DNA from: Roseivivax sp. GX 12232
GTDB lineage: Bacteria; Pseudomonadota; Alphaproteobacteria; Rhodobacterales; Rhodobacteraceae
DNA: 64,000 bases
NCBI RefSeq assembly: GCF_021272185.1
Contig: NZ_JAJSEC010000009.1
Coordinates: forward strand, 1 to 64,000
Direction of reading: 5' to 3'
Shown here: positions 27,029-35,830 of the stretch, in pieces
Position numbering within the stretch: the stretch's first letter is position 1
Layout: every line of letters begins with the position of its first letter
The notes under the pieces: model-generated
The model's database searches: none
Told to the model about the DNA's origin: nothing
What the model saw: only the letters and a program-made list of their open reading frames with translations
Translations under genes and position numbers: made by a program

Positions 27029-29080
27029 TCAGATGAGGCGTTCCGTCAGCTTGCGAATGTCGGGGAAGAGGTCGCCCAGCAGCGATTGCGGCCAGGGGAT
27101 GTGCAGCATCTCGTGGAAGAGAAAGAGGATGCCGCCGATGAAGGGCACGACCAGCAGGAGCGCGTGCAGCGGCCGGACCTTGCCCTCGATCATCATGTAG
27201 GCCAGCGCGAAGACCGCGATGGCGGGCACCATGCCGATCAGCCGCACGCCGACGATCAGGGCCAGCAGCCAGGCCACCTGTTTCAGGATCGCGGGCAGGG
27301 GCTCGCTGCCTTCGGCGCGGAGCGGCGGGATCTTCCCGAGCGCCCGGAAGGCGAAGAAGCCCCCCGCCGCGAGCAACCCGCCGACGGCCACCGCCTGGGG
27401 CAGCATCTTCGCGGGCGCGGGCCAGCTTGCCGAGCTGAGATAGACGTAGAGCATCAGCCCCACGACCACGGCCCAGAGCGCGAGGTCGGCAAAGAGCTCA
27501 CCGCCGCGGGCATGGACGACGCCCGAGGTCGCGGTCTTGCCGTCCTCGGTGCGGGCGTCCCGCGCCGCGGTGCGGGGCGGCGCACCCTTGCGGGTCTGGA
27601 ACTTCTCCCAGCCGGGCAGGAAGCGCACCACCAGCGGCCGCAGCAGCAGGAAGGAGATCACCAGCAGCACCACCGCGGGCAGCGGCTGGATCATCCAGCC
27701 GAAGCCGTAGCGCAGCTGCGAGATGAAGAGGTAGTTCTCGACCAGCCCGCCCAGCACGAAGGCCAGGATCAGCGGCGGGCGCGGCCAGCTCAGGCGCTTC
27801 ATCACCCAGCCCAGAAGGCCGAAGCTCAGAAGCACGATCAGGTCGGCGTAATCCTTGGCGCCCTGGTAGGCGCCGATCACCATGATCCCGAAGACCAGCG
27901 GCACCAGCAGCCCGGCGCGCACCATGGCGACCTTGGCAAACTGGCCCGCGAGCCCGAAGCAGATGCCCGCGCCCAGGATATTGGCCAGCGCCACGGTCCA
28001 GATCAGCGTGAAGGTCACGTCGAGCTGCGCGCCCAGCATGTTCGGCCCCGGCGCGATGCCGTGGATCAGGAAGGCGCCGAGCAGGATTGCCATGGAGGCC
28101 GAGCCCGGCACGCCGAAGGCCAGGGTCGGCACCAGCGCGCCGCCCTCCTTGGCGTTGTTGGCGCTTTCCGCCGCGATCACCCCGCGCACATCGCCCTTGC
28201 CGAAGGTCTCGCGGGCATCGGGCAGGCTGCGCGCGGCATAGCCGTAGGAAATCCAGTCGATGACATTGGAGCCGAGCCCCGGGATCGAGCCCAGGAAGGT
28301 GCCGATGCTGGAACAGCGCAGCACCAGCCACCAGTTGCGGAACGCGTCGCGCGCGCCTTCGAGCTGGTCCCAGGCCGACATCTTGTCGCCGTTGCGCGCG
28401 ATGGTGCGCTTGGAGGCGCCGAGGTCGATCATCTCGGGCACCGCGAAGAGCCCCAGCGCCACCGGCACCAGGCTCAGCCCGTCCCAGAGATAGAAGGAGC
28501 CGAAGGTCCAGCGCAGCTCGCCGGTCTGCGGCTCATCGCCGATGGTCGCCAGAAGCAGGCCGATGGCCGTGGCCACCAGCCCTTTGAAGAGCGCGCCATG
28601 GCTGAGCGAGACGACCAGCGTCAGGCCCAGAAGGCAGATCACCAAGAGCTCCGGCGTGCCGATCGCCATGATGAAGGGCCGCAGGATCGGGATCGAGATC
28701 GCCAGCACCACCGCCCCGAAGAGCCCGCCGCAGACCGAGGCGGTGAAGGCTGCCCCATAGGCCCGCCCGGCCTGGCCCTTCTTGGCCATCGGGTGCCCGT
28801 CGAGCACCGTCGCCGCCGAGCCGGTCGTGCCCGGCACCCCGAAAAGGACCGCCGGGATCGTGTCGGACGTGGTGGTCACCGACTGCACGCCGACCAGGAA
28901 GGCCAGCGCGGTATAAGGGTCCATGGAGAAGGTGAAGGGCAACAGAAGCGCCAACCCGACCAGACCGCCGATGCCGGGGATCACCCCGATCATCAGCCCC
29001 AGGACCGTGCCCAGCGCGACGAAGACCAGCCGCGAGGGGTCGGTGATGATCAGGAGCGCGTCGAGTGCCGCTTCGATCAT
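27029..29080 (-). CDS. Tripartite tricarboxylate transporter, fused TctA-TctB
   Basis: A 683-residue membrane protein. Residues 1 to about 500 form TctA: GTVLGLMIGVIPGIGGL near the start, the TLAFGVPGSASMAILLGAF motif, and a dozen hydrophobic segments. After a charged linker (about 505-535), four more helices match the small TctB subunit, which is normally a separate protein of about 150 aa. The start at 29080 follows AAAGGGAGGATAT. It is divergent from the gene for its binding protein TctC (29278). TTT systems use a membrane potential or ion gradient to import carboxylates such as citrate, tartrate, phthalates and other aromatic acids. Confidence 0.92.
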   Translation of the reverse strand: MIEAALDALLIITDPSRLVFVALGTVLGLMIGVIPGIGGLVGLALLLPFTFSMDPYTALAFLVGVQSVTTTSDTIPAVLFGVPGTTGSAATVLDGHPMAKKGQAGRAYGAAFTASVCGGLFGAVVLAISIPILRPFIMAIGTPELLVICLLGLTLVVSLSHGALFKGLVATAIGLLLATIGDEPQTGELRWTFGSFYLWDGLSLVPVALGLFAVPEMIDLGASKRTIARNGDKMSAWDQLEGARDAFRNWWLVLRCSSIGTFLGSIPGLGSNVIDWISYGYAARSLPDARETFGKGDVRGVIAAESANNAKEGGALVPTLAFGVPGSASMAILLGAFLIHGIAPGPNMLGAQLDVTFTLIWTVALANILGAGICFGLAGQFAKVAMVRAGLLVPLVFGIMVIGAYQGAKDYADLIVLLSFGLLGWVMKRLSWPRPPLILAFVLGGLVENYLFISQLRYGFGWMIQPLPAVVLLVISFLLLRPLVVRFLPGWEKFQTRKGAPPRTAARDARTEDGKTATSGVVHARGGELFADLALWAVVVGLMLYVYLSSASWPAPAKMLPQAVAVGGLLAAGGFFAFRALGKIPPLRAEGSEPLPAILKQVAWLLALIVGVRLIGMVPAIAVFALAYMMIEGKVRPLHALLLVVPFIGGILFLFHEMLHIPWPQSLLGDLFPDIRKLTERLI

Positions 29081-29154
29081 GCGATATCCTCCCTTTAATC
29101 GAAGCCCGGGTCCTGCCTCCCCGCAGGATCGCCTGGTCGATTGCATTTCCGTAT

Positions 29155-29170
29155 AATGTATGACAATATG
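29155..29170. promoter_or_regulatory. Candidate operator shared by both divergent promoters (site A)
   Basis: AATGTATGACAATATG lies between the TctA-TctB and TctC genes and differs at one base from the site at 39273-39288 (20 of 24 positions match if extended rightward). It contains the direct repeat TATGAC-AA-TATGAC and is flanked by TGTA...TACA. It lies in a locally AT-rich stretch suited to promoters. A GntR/FCD regulator gene lies between the two sites at 33204 and is the natural candidate to bind them. Confidence 0.6.
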
Positions 29171-29277
29171 ACTTACAACCGATTTGTGGCGGCCCCTTGC
29201 GGCGCGCCCCGGATGGGTTCGCGCCGCAAGGGGCCGGAGGGGCCTCGTTCGCGGTGATCATAACTGGGAGGAGTGAT

Positions 29278-30330
29278 ATGAACTTCGGACGAATTCTTCG
29301 CGCAGCCACCATGGTCGGGGCCGTCGCGGCGACCGCGGCCTGGGTGCCGCAGACTGCCGCGGCGCAATCCCTCGAGGAGGTCTACGAGGGCGAGACGCTG
29401 ACCATCATGATCGGCCACCCGCCGGGCGGCTCTTATGATCTATACGCCCAGCTGGCCGCGGAATTCATGGGAGAGCACATCGCCGGCAATCCCAATGTCA
29501 TCGTGCAGCACATGCCGGGCGGGGGCGGGCGCAAGGGCGCGGCCTTCTTCCTCAACAACACCGACCCCGACGGGCTGACGGTGGGGATCTTCCCCGATAG
29601 CCTCGGCCACATCCAGCACCTGCGGCCCGACGCGGCGAGCTGGGACGCCGCCGATTTCCGCTACATCGGGCGATTCTCCACCGCCAATGCGGCTTTCGCG
29701 GTGCGCGCCGACAAGGTCTCCTCGGCCGAGGAGATGCGCGAGACCGAGGTGATCGTGGCCTGCACCGGCCGCAACGCGCGCTCGGCGCAGCAGGCCGCGG
29801 CGCTGAAGAACGCCGCCGGGCTGAACCTGCGGCTGATCTGCGGCTACGACGGCTCGCAGGCGACCGTGCTCGCGGCGCTGCGCGGCGAGGCCGACATGCT
29901 CTCGCAGAACTGGGCCTCCTTCGTCTCGGACCCCGCCGACCTCGGCGACGGCACCCTGAAGGTGGTCGTGCAGACCGGGCTCGAGCGTGATCCCGACCTG
30001 CAGGATGTGCCGCTGATGCAGGACCTGGCCGAGGATCCCGCCGACAAGGCGGTGCTGCGCTACCTCGGGGCCTCGGCGCCGATCGGGCGCTCGATGATGG
30101 TGCATCCCGACACCGACGAGGCGGTGATCGAGGGGCTGCGCGCCGCCTTCCAGGCGATGATCACCGACGAGGACTTCCTCGCCGCCGCCGAACAGCGCTC
30201 GGCGATCATCAACCCCGCCTCGGGCGAGGACATGGAAGCGGTCATGGCCGAGATCATGGGCGCCAGCGACGAGCTCCTGGCCGACGTGAAGGCGGCCATC
30301 GACACCTCGGACGCCGAAGAGGCCAACTGA
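29278..30330 (+). CDS. TTT-system periplasmic binding protein (TctC/Bug family)
   Basis: A 350-residue extracytoplasmic receptor. It has a Sec signal peptide (basic start, hydrophobic core, cut after AAA-Q near residue 30), then the Bug-family opening ETLTIMIGHPPGGSYDLYAQ with the characteristic GG-x-D loop, and NVIVQHMPGGGG. Bug proteins hold a carboxylate through this loop and deliver it to TctAB. GGGAGGAG precedes the ATG at 29278. It is divergent from its membrane partner rather than co-transcribed, and heads the operon that contains UbiD, so the UbiD substrate or its precursor is the probable ligand. Confidence 0.92.
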   Translation: MNFGRILRAATMVGAVAATAAWVPQTAAAQSLEEVYEGETLTIMIGHPPGGSYDLYAQLAAEFMGEHIAGNPNVIVQHMPGGGGRKGAAFFLNNTDPDGLTVGIFPDSLGHIQHLRPDAASWDAADFRYIGRFSTANAAFAVRADKVSSAEEMRETEVIVACTGRNARSAQQAAALKNAAGLNLRLICGYDGSQATVLAALRGEADMLSQNWASFVSDPADLGDGTLKVVVQTGLERDPDLQDVPLMQDLAEDPADKAVLRYLGASAPIGRSMMVHPDTDEAVIEGLRAAFQAMITDEDFLAAAEQRSAIINPASGEDMEAVMAEIMGASDELLADVKAAIDTSDAEEAN

Positions 30331-30336
30331 GAGACG

Positions 30337-30369
30337 CCGGCCAGCGGGTGTTCCCCATCCGCTGGCCGG
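30337..30369 (+). terminator. Perfect hairpin after the TctC gene
   Basis: CCGGCCAGCGG and CCGCTGGCCGG form a perfect 11-bp stem with an 11-nt loop, seven bases after the TctC stop. It is followed by TCTATT rather than a T run. It probably acts as a partial terminator or 3' stabiliser that lets the binding protein be made in excess over downstream UbiD. Confidence 0.6.
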
Positions 30370-30384
30370 TCTATTGACGGACAT

Positions 30385-30412
30385 GCGCCGCTGCAGATCC
30401 TGCAGGCGGCGC
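30385..30412 (+). other. Second hairpin before the UbiD gene
   Basis: GCGCCG-CTGCAG and CTGCAG-G-CGGCGC pair around ATC with one bulged base, 20 bases before the UbiD start. Together with the hairpin at 30337 it fills most of the 102-bp gap. It may limit read-through or translation of UbiD. Confidence 0.45.
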
Positions 30413-30432
30413 TTCAGTGACGGTGGACCACG

Positions 30433-32064
30433 ATGTCGAATGCGCAGGGGACCCGGGCCCCCATGGATCTTCAGGATCATCTCTCGCGGCTGGAGGAAAA
30501 GGGCCTCCTGCAGCGGATCGAAATCCCCATCGACAAGGACAGCGAGCTGCACCCGCTGGCGCGGTGGCAGTTCCAGGGCGGCATCCCCGCCGAGGACCGC
30601 AAGGCCTTCCTTTATACCGATGTGACCGACGGCAAGGGCCGCTCCTACGACATCCCGGTGACCGTGGGCGCGCTGGCCGCCAACCCCGAGATCTACGCCG
30701 CCGGGCTCGGCGTTTCGGTCGAGGAGATCGGCGAGGTCTGGGTGCGCGCCATGCAGAACCCGATCCCGCCCGAGGTGGTCACCGAGGCGCCCTGCCAGGA
30801 AGTGGTGATGACCGGCGCGGATCTGACCCGCGAGGGCGGCGGCCTCGCGGCGCTGCCGGTGCCGATCTCGACCCCGGGCTTCGACGCCGCGCCCTATCTC
30901 ACCGCCACGCTGGTGGTGACCAAGGACCCCGAGTCGGGCATCCGCAACATGGGCACCTACCGCGGTCAGCTGAAGGCCCGCGACCGGCTGGGCGTGCGCA
31001 TGGCCAGCCGTCTCGGCGGGGCGGGCGGCTACCAGCACTGGCTGAAATACAAGGAACGCGGCGAGAAGATGCCCGTGGCCATCGTCATCGGCTGCGCGCC
31101 GGCGGTGCTGTTCACCGGGCCGCAGAAGCTGCCGATCGACCAGGACGAGATGGCCGTGGCCGGCGGGCTGATCGGCGCGCCGGTGCGCACCGTGGCCTGC
31201 AAGACCGTCGACCTCGAGGTGCCCGCCGACGCCGAGATCGTGATCGAGGGCGAGATCGCCATCGACTACCTCGAACCCGAGGGGCCCTTCGGCGAAAGCC
31301 ACGGCCATGTGGCGCTCGAGGATTTCAACATGTCGATGCAGGTGACCGCGATCACCACGAAGAAGAAGCCGGTCTTCGTTTCCATCGTCAGCCAGGTCAC
31401 GCCCAGCGAAAGCTCGACCTTGAAGAAGGTCGCCTATGAGCCGCTCTACTTCGAGCACCTGAAGAACGTCCTGAACGTCAAGGGCATCACCCGGGTCGTC
31501 ATGCACGAGCCCTTGACCAATATCCGCAAGGTGATCTTCCTGCAGTTCGACCGCAGCGCGCCGCAGACCGAGGTCTGGCGCGGGCTGCAGGGGGCGGCGG
31601 CGCTGCAGGCGCAATGCGGCAAGGTGGTTATCGCCGTCTCCGAGGACATCGAGCCCAACAACGCCGACGCGATCTTCTGGTCGATCGCCTATCGCGCCAA
31701 TCTCTCGACCGACCTGCATGTGACGCCCTACCGCTCGGGCGGGCACGGGCCGAAATCGGGGCGGAGCGGCGCGGATTCGACGCTGATGATCGACGCCACG
31801 CTGAAGGCCGCCATGCCGCCCTTGGCGCTCCCGCGCGAGCCCTACATGACGCGCGCCCGGAAGATCTGGGAAGAGCTGCAACTGCCGCGCCTGACGCCGC
31901 AGCCGCCCTGGCACGGCTACGAGCTGGGCGACTGGTCGGACCTCTGGTCGGACTACGCCGACCGCGCCGTCGCCGGCGACTGGGAGGACAACGGCCGGGT
32001 GACCGAGGGGCGCCAGCGGGGCGGCATGAAGCCCGAAACGCCGGTTCGCGACATCGAAGGGTGA
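30433..32064 (+). CDS. UbiD-family (de)carboxylase, prFMN-dependent
   Basis: A 543-residue member of the UbiD superfamily, which uses prenylated FMN made by UbiX to remove or add a carboxyl group on aromatic or alpha,beta-unsaturated acids. Family landmarks are NMGTYRGQLKARDRLGVRM, the IVIGCAPAVLFTG segment, and LEPEGPFGESHGH with the acidic residue of the E-P-F-G-E motif. The ATG at 30433 has a poor ribosome-binding site; an in-frame ATG at 30463 (MDLQDHLSRLEEKG) fits the family N terminus better and could be the real start. The UbiX gene lies at 41645 in the partner module. Substrate not known. It is too unlike the ubiquinone pathway context to be that UbiD, and context is clearly catabolic. 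Confidence 0.93.
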   Translation: MSNAQGTRAPMDLQDHLSRLEEKGLLQRIEIPIDKDSELHPLARWQFQGGIPAEDRKAFLYTDVTDGKGRSYDIPVTVGALAANPEIYAAGLGVSVEEIGEVWVRAMQNPIPPEVVTEAPCQEVVMTGADLTREGGGLAALPVPISTPGFDAAPYLTATLVVTKDPESGIRNMGTYRGQLKARDRLGVRMASRLGGAGGYQHWLKYKERGEKMPVAIVIGCAPAVLFTGPQKLPIDQDEMAVAGGLIGAPVRTVACKTVDLEVPADAEIVIEGEIAIDYLEPEGPFGESHGHVALEDFNMSMQVTAITTKKKPVFVSIVSQVTPSESSTLKKVAYEPLYFEHLKNVLNVKGITRVVMHEPLTNIRKVIFLQFDRSAPQTEVWRGLQGAAALQAQCGKVVIAVSEDIEPNNADAIFWSIAYRANLSTDLHVTPYRSGGHGPKSGRSGADSTLMIDATLKAAMPPLALPREPYMTRARKIWEELQLPRLTPQPPWHGYELGDWSDLWSDYADRAVAGDWEDNGRVTEGRQRGGMKPETPVRDIEG

Positions 32065-33167
32065 GCGCGGCAGCTGCCAAAGACGCGGGCCCCCCGGGGG
32101 CCGGGGGCGGCCCCGCGCGGGGGCTGCCGCAGATCCTATTCGCGCTTGCGCTCGGCGCGGCGGCGGGCGCGGTCTTCTACTGGCTGACGCTGCCCTTGCC
32201 CTGGATGCTGGGGGCGATGATCGTCAACACGCTGGCGGCGATCGGTCGGCTGCCGGTGGCCTCTCCGGTGCGGGTCCGGCCCTATGTGGTCGTGGTCATC
32301 GGGGTGATGCTGGGCTCGGGTTTCACGCCCGAGATCCTCGATCAGCTCGGCCTATGGACGCTCTCTTTCCTGTTCCTGGGGCTATATATCGCGATCAGCG
32401 GGGCGGTGGTCATTCCCTATTACCGCTGGGTCGGCGGCTTCGACCTGCCCACCGCCTATTTCGCCGGGATGCCCGGCGGGCTCAACGAGATGATGATCGT
32501 CGGCAAGGAGATGGGCGGCGACGACCGCGCCATCGCGCTGGCGCACGCCAGCCGCATCGTCATCGTGGTGGCGCTGGTCGCGGTCTGGTTCCGGCTGATC
32601 CAGGGCGTCGACCTCTCGGACCGCTCGCAGTTCGGCACGCCTTTCGCCGAGATCCCGGGCAGCGAGCTGGTGATCCTGTTCCTTGCCGGCGTCGCGGGCT
32701 ACGCGCTGGGCAAATACCTGCGGCTGCCGGCGCCGATGCTCCTCGGCCCGATGATCGTCAGCGCGGCGGTGCATCTGGGCGGGCTCACCGCCAGCCCGCC
32801 GCCGCAGGAACTGGTGATCGTCGCGCAGGTCTTCCTCGGCACGATCATCGGCTGCCGCTTCGTGGGCGCCGCGCCCGGGACCATCCTGCGCGCCATCGGG
32901 CTCAGCATCGGTGCAACAGTCCTGATGCTGGCGATCACCTTCGGCTTTGCGCTGCTGCTCTTCGGCATGTTCAATCAGACGCTCGAGCAGGTGATCCTGG
33001 CCTATTCTCCGGGCGGGCTGGCGGAAATGAGCCTGGTCGCGCTGGCGATGGATGCCGATATTGCCTACGTGGCCAGTCATCACCTGTTACGGATCAGCAT
33101 GATCGTGCTGATGGCGCCCCTGGTATTCGGGGCCGTGAAGAAAAGAGCCGGCCGGCGGGCGCGCTAG
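32061..33167 (+). CDS. AbrB-family (AbrB/DUF-type duplicated) membrane protein
   Basis: A 368-residue polytopic membrane protein of the family annotated as AbrB or putative ammonia monooxygenase (a misnomer). It is internally duplicated: each half has the LPLPWMLGAMIVNTL / LPAPMLLGPMIVSAAV signature, plus YFAGMPGGLNEMMIVG and AYSPGGLAEMSLVALAMDADIAYVASHHLLR. It starts with GTG at 32061 within the UbiD stop (GTGA). Despite the name it is not a DNA-binding regulator. Members often neighbour TTT transporters, which suggests a transport or export role for an acid. Function unproved. Confidence 0.85.
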   Translation: MSAAAAKDAGPPGAGGGPARGLPQILFALALGAAAGAVFYWLTLPLPWMLGAMIVNTLAAIGRLPVASPVRVRPYVVVVIGVMLGSGFTPEILDQLGLWTLSFLFLGLYIAISGAVVIPYYRWVGGFDLPTAYFAGMPGGLNEMMIVGKEMGGDDRAIALAHASRIVIVVALVAVWFRLIQGVDLSDRSQFGTPFAEIPGSELVILFLAGVAGYALGKYLRLPAPMLLGPMIVSAAVHLGGLTASPPPQELVIVAQVFLGTIIGCRFVGAAPGTILRAIGLSIGATVLMLAITFGFALLLFGMFNQTLEQVILAYSPGGLAEMSLVALAMDADIAYVASHHLLRISMIVLMAPLVFGAVKKRAGRRAR

Positions 33168-33203
33168 CGCCCCTTCGGGCCGCATCATTGGAGGACGTGG
33201 ATC

Positions 33204-33881
33204 ATGGCGGAGACCAACTCGGGGCGGCTGTCCCCCATCCAGTTCGAAGCGGCTCCGCTGCGCGCCAAGATCATCGAATCTATGCGCCGGGCCATCGAGC
33301 GGGGGCAGCTGCAACCCGGTGAACGGCTGGTCGAGAAGGACCTCTGCGAACAGCTCGGCGTCAGCCGCACCTCGCTGCGCGAGGCGCTGCGCGAGCTCGA
33401 GGCCGAGGGCGTGGTGGCCCAGCTCGGCGCGCGCGGGCTGACCGTGGTGAAGATCTCGCGCCGCGACGCCGAGAACATCTACCGCATCCGCGCCGACATC
33501 GAGGCGCTGGTCTTCGAGCAGTTCCTGGATGCCGCCGACGGCAAGGCGCTCTCCGAGGCCGAGACGCTGTGTGACGACATCATCGCCGCCTACAAGAGCG
33601 GCGATTTCGTCGCCATCGTGGATGCCAAGCGGGCGCTTTACGATTTCATCTGCGACTGCGCCGACAACCGCATCGCGCGCGAGCTCCTGGGCCGGCTGAC
33701 GCTGCGCACCGCGCAGCTCCGCAGCCGTTCGGTGGTGCGCAAGGAGCGCCAGAGCCAGTCGATCGAGGAGATCGCCGCCCTGAAGACAGCCCTTCTGGCG
33801 CGCGACGTGGACGCGGTGCGGACCGCCGCCCGCGCCCATGTCGACAACGCCGCGAGATCGGCGCTGGGCTTCGCCGAATAG
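33204..33881 (+). CDS. GntR-family regulator, FCD (FadR-like) subgroup
   Basis: A 225-residue transcription factor. The N-terminal winged helix (residues about 15-80) includes RAIERGQLQPGERLVEKDLCEQLGVSRTSLREALRELEAEG in segments typical of GntR, and the all-helical FCD ligand domain follows (ENIYRIRADIEALVFEQFLDAA). FCD regulators bind small carboxylates and a metal ion. GGAGGACG precedes the ATG. It is in the UbiD operon and sits midway between the two divergent promoter regions that carry near-identical 16-bp sites. It is the obvious candidate for pathway-specific control, probably as a repressor relieved by substrate. Confidence 0.92.
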   Translation: MAETNSGRLSPIQFEAAPLRAKIIESMRRAIERGQLQPGERLVEKDLCEQLGVSRTSLREALRELEAEGVVAQLGARGLTVVKISRRDAENIYRIRADIEALVFEQFLDAADGKALSEAETLCDDIIAAYKSGDFVAIVDAKRALYDFICDCADNRIARELLGRLTLRTAQLRSRSVVRKERQSQSIEEIAALKTALLARDVDAVRTAARAHVDNAARSALGFAE

Positions 33882-33891
33882 GGCCGGGCGG

Positions 33892-34395
33892 GTGTCGGAC
33901 GCGGATACCCCCGCCGAGGATCTCTGGCGCTTCGCCCTGGCGGTTTACGGCGCACCGGGTGTCTCGGCGGCCTGTCTCGAACTGCAGGACCGCTTCGGCG
34001 CGGATGTGCCGGTGCTGCTCACCGCGCTCTGGATGGGGCGCCGGGGGCGGGGGCTCGATGCCACGGGTATGGCGGCGCTCGACGGCGTGGTGGCCGATTG
34101 GCGCGCCGAGATGGTCCAGCCGCTCCGCGCGCTCCGGCGGCGGCTGAAGTCCGGGCCGGCACCCGCGCCCTCGGAGGCGACAGAGGCGCTGCGGAGCGCG
34201 ATCAAGCGCGCCGAGCTCTCCGCCGAGAAGATCGAGATGGTCCGGCTGGCCGAATGGGCCGCGGCGCAGCCCGAGGCAGAGGGGCAGGGCGATGCGGCCC
34301 GGAACCTCGCGCTGGCGGTTGCCTATTTCGCGGGAAGGGCCGAAGTGCCCGAGGCGCTGCTTGCGCCGCTTCTCGAGGCGGCCGAGGTCAACTAG
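33892..34395 (+). CDS. TIGR02444/DUF2390-family protein
   Basis: A 167-residue small protein with the family pattern LWRFALAVYGAPGVSAACLELQ near the start and a helical remainder including SAIKRAELSAEKIEMVRLAEW. It begins with GTG at 33892, 10 bp after the GntR gene. No signal peptide or membrane segment is present. The biochemical function of the family is unknown to me. Its position as last gene of the operon may be incidental, since members occur near many housekeeping genes in other proteobacteria. Confidence 0.7.
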   Translation: MSDADTPAEDLWRFALAVYGAPGVSAACLELQDRFGADVPVLLTALWMGRRGRGLDATGMAALDGVVADWRAEMVQPLRALRRRLKSGPAPAPSEATEALRSAIKRAELSAEKIEMVRLAEWAAAQPEAEGQGDAARNLALAVAYFAGRAEVPEALLAPLLEAAEVN

Positions 34396-34479
34396 CCCGA
34401 CGTGGTGGTGATTGGCTGAGAAAGCGGGGTGGTCTGTGGCCACGCGCGAGGTGCTCTAACCCAACGCACAGGCTTTGGT

Positions 34480-34501
34480 GGGCGCGACAGGAGACGCGCC
34501 C
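34480..34501. terminator. Hairpin in convergent gap
   Basis: GGGCGCG and CGCGCCC form a 7-bp stem around an 8-nt loop in the 127-bp space between the converging TIGR02444 and Mo-hydroxylase FAD-subunit genes. Neither side has a clear T run. A weak bidirectional terminator is possible. Confidence 0.35.
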
Positions 34502-34522
34502 TCAAGCCGGCCCGAGCCTCTC

Positions 34523-35338
34523 TCAAAGCAGCGTCAGCTTCCCCTGATGACCCACCGCCTCGGCACTCGCCACGGCGCAGAGATGCGCCCGGTAGCGCGC
34601 GTCGGCATGCATGTCCGACATCATGTCGCCGGGATCGAGCGCCAGCCCCGCCAGCGCCCCGCGCTCGAAGCGGGTGGCCAGCGCCGCCTCGGCCTCGGAC
34701 CAGCGGAAGACGCCGTTGTTGCCCGCCCCGGTGATCGCCAGCCGCACGCCACCCGGCCTCCGGGCGACGAAGCTCGCCGCCAGCGCGTAGCGCGAGGCGG
34801 GGTTGCGCATCTTGGCGTAGCCCGCGCTGTCCGGGACCGTGAAGGTGACGCGGGTGATGATCTCGCCCTCGTCGAGCGCCGTGGTGAACATCCCCTGGAA
34901 GAAGTTGTCCGCCGAGATCGCGCGCTCCGAGGTTTCGATCACCGCGTCGAGGGCCAGCGCCGCGGCGGGGTAATCCGCCGCCGGGTCGTTGTTGGCGAGC
35001 GAGCCGCCGATCGTGCCGCGATGGCGCACCTGCGGATCGCCGATCGACCCGGCGAGCGCCGCCAGCGCCGGGATCGCGCCGCGCACCTCGGGGGAGGCGG
35101 CCACGGCGGCATGGGTCTCGGCGGCGCCGATCGACAGCCGGTCGCCCGCGCGGGTGATGCCCCGAAGTTCGGGGATCGCCGCGAGATGCACCAGCCGGTC
35201 GGGCGCCGCGAGCCGGTTCTTCATGGTCGGCAAAAGCGAATGCCCGCCCGAGAGATAGGCCGCATCCTCGCCGCCCTCGAAATAGGCGCGGGCCTCGTCC
35301 AGCGTGCGCGCGCGGTGGTAGGAGAAGGGATACATCAT
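34523..35338 (-). CDS. Molybdenum hydroxylase FAD subunit (CoxM/XDH subunit M type)
   Basis: A 271-residue flavoprotein of the xanthine dehydrogenase/CO dehydrogenase family. FAD-binding motifs are LSGGHSLLPTMKNR near residue 30 and DPQVRHRGTIGGSLANNDPAADYPA near residue 105; the CODH C-terminal domain ends the protein. It would carry electrons from the 2Fe-2S subunit. It is last in the operon, after the large subunit, the NMT1-like protein and the 2Fe-2S subunit, and starts 6 bp downstream of the latter. Confidence 0.94.
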   Translation of the reverse strand: MMYPFSYHRARTLDEARAYFEGGEDAAYLSGGHSLLPTMKNRLAAPDRLVHLAAIPELRGITRAGDRLSIGAAETHAAVAASPEVRGAIPALAALAGSIGDPQVRHRGTIGGSLANNDPAADYPAAALALDAVIETSERAISADNFFQGMFTTALDEGEIITRVTFTVPDSAGYAKMRNPASRYALAASFVARRPGGVRLAITGAGNNGVFRWSEAEAALATRFERGALAGLALDPGDMMSDMHADARYRAHLCAVASAEAVGHQGKLTLL

Positions 35339-35344
35339 CGCGCC

Positions 35345-35826
<482 letters not shown>

Positions 35827-35830
<4 letters not shown>

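Noticed and set aside
30433-32064. UbiD of ubiquinone biosynthesis
   Set aside because: It lies in an inducible-looking catabolic operon with a transporter and a GntR regulator, and another copy for ubiquinone would be expected elsewhere.
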